Of a stretch of 64,000 bases of DNA, positions 40,615-49,928 are shown piece after piece (position 1 is the stretch's first letter; every line of letters starts with the position of its first letter). A model generated the notes under the pieces. It did no database searches, was not told the DNA's origin, and was given only the letters and a program-made list of their open reading frames with translations. Origin of the DNA: Cycas panzhihuaensis (lineage: Eukaryota > Cycadophyta); contig CM041465.1 of NCBI GenBank assembly GCA_023213395.1, forward strand, positions 23,932,001 through 23,996,000. Direction: 5' to 3'. The position numbers were made by a program, and so were the translations under genes.

Positions 40615-41131
40615 GGCGGGGGCCCCAATGGGCACTTCCTCTGTTTTTGGTTCTATAACAGCCGTTGGGACCGTCCTATTTCCCTGATTGTCTTTGCTTT
40701 CTGGCCCTGTTGCCCGTTGTGCTCTCCTGACACCCTTTTTGCGCTTCCTCACAAGTGCATTTATGGTGCCTCATTTTTGCACTTTTTGCTGGGCCTTCCC
40801 ATCTCGTTTTGTGTGCCACTCCCGTGCATGCCCAAGTTTATACTCGTTTGGCTCATTTCGTTGCCTTGGACTCATTTCCACAGTCCTTTTTTACTCTTGG
40901 GGTCCCCAAAGGGAATGCTCCCCCGTCTGGGGGCATGTTTCGCTTTCCGAAGTGACCTTTTGGCGCCCCAGGAGGCTTTTTCCTCTAACCACTCTCTACT
41001 AGTGATCGGACTGCTTGCTCTCACCCTGGGTAACCTCATTGCTAGGTCCTCCTACCCTTCACGGCCACTTTCTGCTTGCCTTTTGAGTGTTGCTTTCATT
41101 ATCTATTGACTACCAGGATTTTGTGTCACCC
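40615..41131 (+). other. Divergent intergenic region, possible small conserved frame
   Basis: It separates the start of the antisense gene from the sense RNase H gene. A peptide frame with 'CIYGASFLHF' and, in a shifted frame, 'ATPVHAQVYTRLAHFVALDSFPQSFF' is shared with 59548-59898 in the second element, where the two parts are in one frame. It could be a leader exon or an untranslated region. A possible splice acceptor 'ctaccag' ends at 41115, shortly before the RNase H ATG, in both elements. Confidence 0.4.
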
Positions 41132-41554
41132 ATGTCCATCTACATCTTTACCGATGGCGGAAGCCGCGGTAATCCTGGACCTTCTGCCGCTGCATGGATC
41201 CTCTACAGCCCTTCTGGACACAATCTCCTCTGCTCTGGGATCTTCCTCCCAGAGGCTACTAATAATGAAGCTAAATATACAGCTGTGATTGAAGCCCTTA
41301 CCGATGCTCTCTGTTTCCATTGTGGATTTATCATTTTACTTTGCGACTCTCAAGTTGTGGTGTCTCATCTCACCTAGGTTTACCAGGTGCGATGCCTTCA
41401 CTTGAGAACTCTTGCTTCTGCTGCCAGATCTCTCCTAGCTCGCTTCTCTTCTGTCGATATCCAGCATATCCCTTAGGCCTTCAACGCTGAGGCAGATAGT
41501 CTCGTTCGCCTCATCCTTGAGCGTCGCCTTCCTCTCCTTGCTCACCGTCCCTGA
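41132..41554 (+). pseudogene. Stand-alone RNase H gene (Tat-1 copy)
   Basis: ATG at 41132 (MSIYIFTDGGSRGNPGP), stop at 41552-41554, 140 codons, close to the size of a free RNase HI domain. It would cleave RNA in RNA-DNA hybrids. Residues by position: Asp8 kept, position 48 is Lys (Glu in the second element; this is the RNase HI catalytic Glu in NNEAEY), Asp72 kept (LLCDSQ), Asp122 kept (EADSLV). Two in-frame TAG codons (near 41377 and 41475) replace Gln codons of the other copy. It is distinct from the pol RNase H and lies downstream of integrase and of the antisense gene, just before the 3' LTR region. Tat elements are known to carry a second RNase H, but I would expect it inside pol. Confidence 0.85.
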
Positions 41555-41956
41555 GGCTTGTCTAGCCCCCCTATCACCCAAGCCCCAGGTCATCTTACAC
41601 TTTGCTTTGCGACCTATTTGCACCTCTTAAATACTGGCTGCTAATGAGGTAAAACTATGGTACCTACCCCATGTTTACTCTTTATTTGGTTATGCATGTC
41701 GTTCTGCATCTTTTGTGGTGGGGACAACCCCCTCGCCTTTCTTATTTTTCCAGTCGGTTCCCAGGTGGCTCATAGGCAGCCCCTATGTTATCTCCACCGC
41801 TACTTTCGTATCAATGCGTTTCACCACGACACTCGCTGACACCCTTGCCTACTATTATGATCTTGATTGACATATCTATATACACATGTGCTACTGATAG
41901 TTGTATTGCTAGCATTCATCATTACACCAGGCTTCCGAGCGGCGAGGCTCTACTGC
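41555..41956. other. Spacer before the 3' LTR
   Basis: No gene is recognised. It is conserved with 58662-59060 of the second element in reverse. Confidence 0.5.
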
Positions 41957-41967
41957 CAAGGGGGCAG
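41957..41967 (+). promoter_or_regulatory. Tat-1 polypurine tract
   Basis: The purine run 'aagggggcag' ends at the base before the 3' LTR. This is the normal priming site of plus-strand DNA. The second element has the same tract at 58647-58657 on the minus strand. Confidence 0.85.
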
Positions 41968-44688
41968 TGTTTCCCGGCTTCTAGGAATGGATACGGAATT
42001 ACTGATGCAGGTAAGTGCAAGTATGTTTCTCACCTTATCATCACTTTCTTTTGATGAGTGTTTGCTTACATGTCTGCATGTTTGTGGCCTTCTAGGTGAC
42101 TTTGTCTTCGTCTACACTTATTTTAGCCTATGATGACTATAGCAGGGGCATACTCCCAGTGAGTGTGGCACCCTAGTGGCCACTCCACTTCCTACATTCT
42201 ACCCTCTTCCTCTAAGATCCACTTGGCTTGCGCCACCTCTGCCTGTGCGATGACTCGTCATTATTTGGTTGACTTGCCACACCATTTGAGTCCCTATTTT
42301 TGCTCTTTTGGACCCATTTGTTGGCTTGTTTACCCCCGAGTAGGTGTCTCAGCCCCCTATTGGCCCTTCTTGTCATCTACCCCTAGCCTAGACTGGCTAG
42401 CCAGGCTTGTTTTTACCTTCGAGTGAATACCGCTGAGATTTTTGCGGTACCGCCTGAAAATCCGTGGTACCGCAGATTTTGCAGCGGTATGACTGTTCTA
42501 ATTTATTTTTTAAAAATCTGTCATGGTAATTTCACATTTATTGTGAAACTACCACGTGTCTCACAACTTAACTCACTCCCAGCTGTGCCCTAATCACTCA
42601 CTTTAGGGTTTGGGTTGGGTACTTAAGTCATGATCTACTCATTTTTGAGAACTTTTTGCTCACTCTTTGGATTGCTCCTCAAGGAAACCACGCTGTGCTC
42701 TGTTATTCTCTACTGATCTACTACTACTACATGACCTGCATCTCTCCTCTAGTGTCCAACTCTCCTTTGGAGTGGCTAGGACATCTTTCCAGCCCCTCAC
42801 ACACCTTGGAGAGGGCCCCTTGGAGAGATTTCAGTAGATTCTTACCCCGGGCAGCCATCAAGCGTTCCAAGTGTAGGTGTTCTTCCTCTAACTTCATTGG
42901 TAGGGTCCTAAACCTGCTACACCATAGTTTTTGGGCTGATTTCTCATCCTATCTTTACTATCCCTTGGTTGAGGCAAGCACCTCTCCTCTTCCTCTCAGG
43001 TATTCATTGATTTGAGTTATTTCTCTTGTGCAATAGATGCCCTATCTTGCTTGTCTCTTTACTTGTCTTTGTGAGGGTTGTTTTCCTCGTTATATTGGAC
43101 TATTTCACCCCTAGTATAGTGCCTCCTTACCTGCGTTTATTGCTCAAGGCAGCAGCACAGAGGGTTGACATAGAGCTTGGGAGAGAGCTGGGTGGATTCT
43201 GCACCACCTTCCAGGCTCCTCAAGTGATTGTAAGCCCCCTAAACCTTCCCTCTTACTTCGTGTTGTCCTTGGCACTTAAACAAGGGTTTGTTGGCCCTTC
43301 TTTGGCCACTGAAATCAGCGTTGTCACATGTTGCAGTGCCAGTTTGAGGGCTTGTGCCTAGGTATAGGCAACTCATATAAGTCCCAACCGCTCGTTCTTT
43401 GCCCAACTCTTTTCCTGGTAGCCCAGTTTGCTCTTCATAGCACTCCAGCTTGCCGTAGGTCTTCTTTGGCTCCTCTCAACTCCCTTGTTATTATTCTCAG
43501 CCATCCTTCTTGGCCTTGCCCTCGCTGCCTTGTGGCCTTGGGGGGAGGTTGGGGTTGTTCTTTGCGAGAGGTGGGCCACTCTGAGGCTTATCAGTTACTT
43601 TCCTTTTGCTTTGGTTGTCCTCCTTTACATATTATCGTCATTGTGTTGATGCTAACATATACGTGTTTAAGTTTATATTTGTATTACATAGACATGTATT
43701 GTTAGGATCTTGTCATTGCATGTTAGTACCCTTTCTCCAGAAAGGGGGAGGTTGTCGTTTGCTTGCAGGTACTTGGAGAGTGCAAAGGGTCTTTTCTGCT
43801 CATCCCGTTGCCGGTAAGTGCTCCTATGCATGTTGTACTTTCATACTTCATTACTAGTATTTGTTTTCTTTCTTTCCTTGGTTTTGTACTTTAGTATTTT
43901 TTTTGGGGAAGGTAAGAGAGTCCCTCATTCCAATCTGCCACGATGCTTCACACCTGCCACGCCTCATGGAGTAGTTTTGGTGTCCCTTGGGAGCGCCATC
44001 ATCACAGCATGCTTCCAGTCTGGGTACACGCTTCGCTCCACCCTACTACTCTTTCCTTTTGAATTTCCTTTACATAAGTAGTAATTAACTCATTGAAATT
44101 CAAAAGGAGAAATTAACTTTGCTTTTGGTTCATGCTTTATTATTTCATTGCATGCACCTTCTTTACTCATAGGAAAAGGTCTTAGGAACCGCCCCTTTTC
44201 ACCTTTTCCTTTCCTTTGCCGTGCAAGCTTCCTACTCTCCTTATCACTTGTGTGTTTAGTTAGTTTGCTTAGGCATACCTTGACCCACCTTCTTGGGTCA
44301 TCCCTCTTACTTTCCTTTGGTTCCCCGCTTCACCGAATAACCAAAGTGACCCTGTCCATAGGCCAACCACTTGTTTACCCTCCCTTGTCTCCCGTTATGC
44401 TAGGGGGACTCTCAAAGGTTCCTTTCCATCCCCTTCTAGCCATCCAAGGGTGGGAGGATCCTTCCCTTAGGTCAACCCAGGCTAACCCTATGCCTCCTCA
44501 CCTCTTGTTCGAAGTGGGGGGATCACCCTTTGGTAGCTATATTCCATTGCAGGTCCCAAACTCGCGCTCTGGTGCATGGGGTGCCCTGCGTGGTATTGAC
44601 CCTACTTATAAGTCTCTTTCTGGATCATATTATCACCCGCTCTTACCATACCTTTTAGTTAGGTAGCTATCCCATAGATGCGCGTCCA
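41968..44688 (+). repeat. Tat-1 3' LTR
   Basis: 2721 bp, starts TGTTTCCCGG, ends GCGTCCA. It aligns with 27821-30542 over its whole length. Features: CAG/GTAAGT near 42009, dyad cluster 42427-42490 with perfect 9-bp arms, telo-box near 42602. The copia frame resumes right after it. Confidence 0.95.
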
Positions 44689-44855
44689 GTATGAAAGTCC
44701 ACAGAATTAGAGAACAAGTTCATAATGGCATAATTCAACTAGAGTACTACCCCACAATAAATCAAGTGGCTGATATCTTTACCAAACCACTGAAGAGGGT
44801 GAAGTTTGAACAATTCCAAAGAAAACTCATCCTTAGGGCCTCCATCTCCAACTGA
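44689..44855 (+). pseudogene. Copia A RNase H, part after the Tat insertion
   Basis: It continues the frame broken at 27820 after the repeated gtatg: 'KVHRIREQVHNGIIQLEYY', then QVADIFTKPLKRVKFEQFQ and a stop at 44853-44855. This is the standard end of copia pol (…ADIxTKPL…F…L). Confidence 0.9.
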
Positions 44856-46150
44856 TTAAAAGAGATGATAATATGACCATCATACTCTATCTCATTCATG
44901 AAAACTCCTTGTGGGCACAAAAGGATAAGAGTAAGTCTCTACTCTATCCTGAATTCATAAAAATCCCTTGTGGGTATGAAAAGGATAAGGGTTATATCAT
45001 TTTGGAAAATTAAAACCTATGAAAACCTAAAAGGGCATGGGGGATGACAAAATGGTATATGGAAACTCAATAGATTTCAACTACAAAATTCATTGTATTA
45101 ATTGGCTATCTAGTTTCATTTAAAGAGCCACTTGAACCAGGTTGGTAGATTAGAAAATATATAGGTTTTCTTCTCCAAAAGGGTGATCCTAAAGTAGAGC
45201 ATGATTGGTGAAGAAATTAATTACTAATTTTTTTCCTTAAGATCCTAGGGTGTTACTGTAACATTTCCAATAACATCAATACAAGAATGTGCCCATAAAA
45301 GGAAATTCTACACCAACTTATGCATACTTATCATTACTTCAAGGTAAGAAGAAAAATACTTTTATTAAGTAGAAAAACCTCCATTTAATGGTGGAGAAAA
45401 AAGCTAGTAAAGAATAGGCAAGTTACAATGAATAAATGATATAAATATCCCATAAGGGGCCTCCAACTTCCCAAGACTCCTTGAATGAAGCTTCCACTCT
45501 CTAAAATAGATGCTTGAAGTGCTGAATTTTGCCTCCTCTATGGTCTCCAAAACCTTCTAAGTGCTACCTCAATGTTGCTCCTAAGTCAAGTGTCTATCAC
45601 ACATAAGAACCAAGTCTCTAATATTATAAATGAGTTCAAGAGGGCTTAATTTATAGAAAGAAACCCAAAATTTATATTTAACAAGTGGCATTCATGCAAG
45701 TACAATCACTAACAGCCAGAATGCATGTTGTTCAAATGGTATTCATGCAATTTCAAAATGTTGTAGCTTGGTACCTAGGGCTAACAAACTCTAATTAAGA
45801 TTAAATTTGGTACATATATAGGTACATATGTATCCTTTACTTCCTAAACATTTTAGCTCATTTGGATTTCTTTTTTACTTATTTTTATTAATTTAAAAAT
45901 AATATATATTTGCTATTTTTCTATTATCTATGGGATCTATTTTCTACAAAACAAGGCTTGCAATCTAATCAAATGATATTTTTTGAACCTCACCTTTTAC
46001 ATACATGTAGTGGGATATGTTTTCTTTCTTTCCATAAAATTTCATATTATTTTGACACCATTTGACCCTATCTCTTTTAGTTGTGTCAATGCCTAGAATT
46101 TTCTACCTCTTATAGACATATGGTAGATCCTCCTAGATCATGGCTCCCCT
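44856..46150 (+). other. Copia A 3' untranslated region and probable LTR, edges unclear
   Basis: A purine-rich stretch near 45020-45050 ('aaaagggcatggggga') may be the polypurine tract, and a TATA-like 'aaaatatatagg' lies at 45151. I could not find a matching 5' LTR left of 23641, so no LTR is called. The rest is AT-rich without an open frame. Confidence 0.4.
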
Positions 46151-47400
46151 TCCTTAGAAAATAACCAACTCCTATTTAGCTTAGAATTAAAGATGGGGGA
46201 AGCATTGTTCACCTTGTTGCCTACTAAACCACTTGGCCTTACTAGGCAACTATCCTACTACTCCAATCCTAAAAGATTCATGTGTCCTATATCTTATTTT
46301 GGTGGATTTTCTCTCCAAGATACAATCCTCCTTGAGAGACTCCTCACTTTCTAAATACAAGTCATCAACTAGAGATGAAGTGAATTGGTCCTACTCCTCA
46401 TCTAGCATGGAGGGCTCAAAGAGTTTTAAATATTTAGAATTTACTACTAAATATATTTACATATAAGGTAGAAGATCAAGTTAGAAAGCATTACCACCTA
46501 CTTTTCTCAAAATCTTGAATGGTCCATACCTTATAGGTTTGAGTTTCTTACCTTCTCCTTTCAACCTCTCCTTACTCAAGTATAACCATACCAAATCTCT
46601 TTATTGAAAATTACACTCTTGCCTATGCTTGTCATGTCTTGTCTTGTACTTTTGTTAAGTCCTTAGAAGTTAATCATGTACTTCTTTGTGGACTCTCTGG
46701 ATCTTCTCCAAGTATCGTAAAGTCTTTTCATGCCCCTCCTTCTCTTTGGTAGATCCTTCCTTAGCTTGTATGAAAAACTCTAAGTTGAATGGACTTTGAG
46801 GTAAGTATCATAAATAAACTTCAAAAGGTTCTTTAGAGTGTGATACATACATTGCCCTATTAAATGTAAATTATAAAAAAGCTAATGATTCATCCCAAGT
46901 CTTTGGATGCTTAGAATTATATCCCCTCAATAATTGTACCAAAGTTCTATTCACTAGTTCAGTTTGTCCATTTGTTTGAGGATGAAAACTTGTACTCCTC
47001 TTCAATTTAGTGTCCATAATCTCCCATACTATCTTCCAAAATGATGAAAGGAATCAAGTGTTCTAATCTAAAATGATGGAAGAATGCAAGCTAAAATTCT
47101 TCTATACATGCTCAAAGAACAACTCAGCTACCCCTACTCCCATGATTGTCTTCTTATAAGGTATTAAACATATCATCTTACTAAATCTATCTACATAAAA
47201 AATGAGATAGTCATGTCCCTTCCTAGTCATGGGAAGTCCCCTTAAGAAATCTATGAAGATACTTTCCCAAGGCCTAGTGGGAACAGGAAGTGGCATATAC
47301 AATCCTAATTTTCTAGAAGAAGACTTAAAAATATTACACATTATACATCCTTTTATATATTTCATATTTTCTTACATCATTTTGCATATTTGGCCATATA
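46151..47400 (-). pseudogene. Non-Tat gypsy integrase
   Basis: Reading leftwards: 'YIKGCIMCNIFKSSSRKLGLYMPLP' (zinc Cys pair), then 'RPWESIFIDFLRGLPMTRKGHDYL' (first Asp), a broken second-Asp region near 47080, 'HPQTNGQTELVNRTL' near 46935 (Glu kept), and the C-terminal 'DLVWLYLSKERLKGEGKKLKPIRYGPFKILRKVG' near 46600-46480. The motif style is that of plant gypsy elements outside Tat; I cannot name the lineage and see no chromodomain. Several stops are present. Confidence 0.8.
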
Positions 47401-48030
47401 ACATATCTTCTCAAGTTTTCTAAAGTCTTCTCTATACCAAAGTGACCAACTACTTTAGAAGTATGGGCTTCTCTAAGCCACTTGATCTTGTCTCATTTTG
47501 ATGGAACATAGAGCTACTCCCCTTTGCAAAGTAGACCATCCTTGCAAGCAAGTTGAGAAGGTCTTCCTTTCACTAGGTTCTCCAATTCTTCCTTCAAGGA
47601 TTTATCTTCATGGTACAAGACTTTATACTCTTCATGATGCATTAGCTCCACTAGCAAACTCATAAGAGAACTATAAACACAAGTAGTAGAAGAAGTGGAA
47701 CAAGGTAGTCTAGATAACATATCATTAAATTTTTTGGTAGATCCCTTTTTGTACTTAATTATAATATTGAATTATTATAAATAACTCATCCACTTCATGT
47801 GTCTTGCTTGCTATAATTTACTTTAGGTTTACAGAAATTAATGAGGCTTATGATCAGTATTAACTACAACCTCTTTTCTAAGTAAGTAGGACCTCCAATG
47901 CTTGCATGTTTGATGTAGTGCAAACATTTCTCGATTATATGTTGGGTAGTTTTTTACTTTAGAGGTGAATACTTTTGAATGATAAGAAATAGGATTCCCA
48001 TCTTGAATAATGATAGCTCCCATCACATTT
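47401..48030 (-). pseudogene. Non-Tat gypsy RNase H
   Basis: MMGAIIIQDGNPISYHSKVFTSKVKNYPTYNREMFAL (48026-47915), then LRKEVVVNTDHKP. These are the 'GAVL.QDG.PIAY.S..L' and 'YPTYDKELLA' and 'TDHKPL' blocks of gypsy RNase H. A later small frame (47720-47514) belongs to the RNase H-integrase linker. Breaks occur near 47830. Confidence 0.8.
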
Positions 48031-48945
48031 CCACTTACATCCGCTTCTACTTCAAAATGCCTTTACAAATTTGGCATTGTCAAAATTAGTGCTTTACAAA
48101 TTTTCTTCTTTAAAAGAAGAAAAGCTTCTTCCTCCTTGAAACCCTAAGTAAACATTTTACTAACTTTTGTTAATCCATGTAGAGGTGTTACAACCTATGA
48201 GAAATGAAGAATAAACTTTCTCAAGTATTGACAAGCTCCTAAAACACTTCTTACCTTCATAGTGTTTATTGGCTTGGGCCATTTGAGGATGGCTTGAGTC
48301 TTGAGTGGATCAATACTCAACTTTCCTCCTCTAACCATAAAGCCCAAGAAGACTAAGTTCTCATTGCCAAATTCACACTTCTTTACATTAAGCTTCAAAT
48401 GATGCTTAGCTAAATTCTTCAAAACTTCTTCTATGTGCTGCAAATGTTCCTCCCATATGTTGTTGAAAATCAAAACGTCATCAAGATAAACAACAAGAAA
48501 ATTATCTAAGTAAGGCCTTGACACTTCATTCATTAGCCTCATGAATGTTGTAGGAGCATTACACAATCTGAAATACATAACCATCCATTCAAAGAGTCCT
48601 TGCTTTATTTTGAAGGTTGCCTTCCATGTGTCCTCCTCTTTGACCCTAACCTAGTGATAACCACTTTTCAAATCCAACTTAGTAAAATAACAAGCATGCT
48701 GAATTTAATCAAGCAAATCATCTATATAAGGAAAAGAGTAGTAATTCTTAATTATGATTTTATTCAAAGCATAAAAGTCTACACACATTCTCCATCCTCC
48801 ATCCTTCTTAGGCACCAAAAAAATTGGTGACTCATAAGGTGAACATGAAGGTCTTATGACCCCTTGATCAAGTAACTCCTCAACTTTCCTCTTTATCTTA
48901 TTATTATCTACAATGGAGTGCTTATACAAAGCAATATTATGCAAT
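48031..48945 (-). pseudogene. Non-Tat gypsy reverse transcriptase
   Basis: N-terminal part 48944-48705: 'KVEELLDQGVIRPSCSPYESPIFLVPKKDGGWRMCVDFYALNKI', PYIDDLLD. Second part 48584-48195: FRLCNAPTTFMRLMNEV, the catalytic LVVYLDDVLIF, 'KCEFGNENLVFLGFMV' and 'VRSVLGACQYLRKF'. The catalytic YLDD is intact. A gap with stops lies between 48705 and 48585. Confidence 0.9.
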
Positions 48946-49058
48946 GGTACATATCCTATAAGAGTGATTTCATGCTCTATCTTTCTCTTTGGTGGTAGCC
49001 CATCAACATGCTAAAATAGAATGTCATACTCTGTCTTCAACTCCTCAATTTGTTGCAT

Positions 49059-49379
49059 TTATTTAGGTGATACAAGAAAAGTGTAAGTAGAAGGGCCTTC
49101 TTCATCTCTTACAGTTTCTTTGCTCCTTGCCATTAAGATGATAAATTTACCATATGCATTGATGATCCTTTTTGCTTGAGAAGCTAAAATTAATGTCGTC
49201 TTATCCAAGTGCTTCTTTGTAGCCTTTATGATAAAGCCCTTGTTATCCTTCATCAATTGATACTTTCTCTCCCTTCGATAGAAGAGTGCATCTTGATCAC
49301 ACAAGTAGGGACTCCCAAGTATAACATGGTAGACATCTATTGGTACCACATCATGTAACGAACCTATTCTTATTACCAT
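49059..49379 (-). pseudogene. Non-Tat gypsy protease-linker region
   Basis: 'VVPIDVYHVILGSPYLCDQDALFYRRERKYQLMKDNKGF'. This is the C-terminal half of gypsy protease (ILG.P.L) and the linker to reverse transcriptase. The frame is open for 106 codons. The active site and gag would lie to the right of 49380, where the sequence changes. The element is truncated there. Confidence 0.75.
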
Positions 49380-49607
49380 TCAACATAGAGAAATAGAAAT
49401 AGAAAATGATAGATAAAAGATAAAGAAGAGGATGAAGTTCCAAAGAACATCCATTAATATAAGATTAAAAAATACATCATGATGATCTCCTTATACATTA
49501 CATACATATATATGGGGCTATTAAGGATGCCCATCTCTTAGAATTATGCATGTGGGATACGTATAATAAGACTAACCTCATATGGTGGAGGATCATAGCA
49601 TGCATAA
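49380..49607. other. AT-rich stretch, nothing firm
   Basis: It contains a TATA-like 'catatatatgggg' at 49503-49515. It may belong to an LTR whose end is the 65-bp repeat at 49608, but no second copy of this part is visible. Confidence 0.3.
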
Positions 49608-49923
49608 TGGTCTACTTGGTGGGGGGCCCTCTTCACTAACACCTCAGGGTTTTGGTGTAATGGTTCATTACAAGTGGTATCAGAGCCAAGACCCGGTTCA
49701 AATCCTGTAGGGGTAACACCACTTATGGGGGCGATGGGGTGATATGCTAAATGTCATCGATGCACAAAATGCTATCATAATTAGGGCTTGTGGAGCACAT
49801 GAACATCAGTAAAAGTGGGGCTAGGCAGGGCTAGCCCGTTTGACTTGGGGGGAGGTAATGGTCTACTTGGTGGGGGGCCCTCTTCACTAACACCTTGCAA
49901 TTTCGATGTAACGATTCGTTATA
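49608..49923 (+). mobile_element. Candidate miniature LTR element (SMART/TRIM-like), 316 bp
   Basis: Two 65-bp direct repeats (49608-49672 and 49859-49923) begin TGGTCTACTTGG; the first 37 bases are identical. Two bases after the first one lies a perfect initiator-Met primer site TGGTATCAGAGCC (49675-49687). The second is preceded by a purine run ending 'ttggggggaggtaa'. These are the three marks of an LTR element with a 186-bp non-coding interior. The flanks cataa and ttatg are not a direct target duplication, which weakens the case. Confidence 0.55.
49675..49687 (+). promoter_or_regulatory. Initiator-Met primer-binding site
   Basis: TGGTATCAGAGCC, exact complement of the initiator-Met tRNA 3' end, two bases from the LTR-like repeat end. 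Confidence 0.8.
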
Positions 49924-49928
49924 TTATG

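Larger units (their letters stand above)
27821..44688 (+). mobile_element. Complete Tat-type Ty3/gypsy element (Tat-1), 16,868 bp
   Basis: Both ends are defined by the 5-bp duplication gtatg (27816-27820 and 44689-44693) and by TG...CA LTRs of 2722 and 2721 bp. Order: 5' LTR, primer site, gag, protease, linker, reverse transcriptase, RNase H, integrase, antisense spliced gene, stand-alone RNase H gene, polypurine tract, 3' LTR. The Tat assignment rests on the style of reverse transcriptase and integrase, the large size and the extra genes. In the first 300 bp the two LTRs differ at about 9% of sites, mostly transitions, so the insertion is not recent. The coding genes carry stops. Confidence 0.93.

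Noticed and set aside
46233-46466. Plus-strand 77-codon frame
   Set aside because: It lies opposite the integrase C-terminal region of the minus-strand gypsy element, whose motifs explain the sequence.
49675-49720. Possible tRNA gene (sequence with GGTTCAAATCC)
   Set aside because: TGGTATCAGAGCC is the complement of a tRNA 3' end. Although a T-loop-like GGTTCAAATCC follows, no acceptor or anticodon stem can be closed. A primer-binding site explains it.
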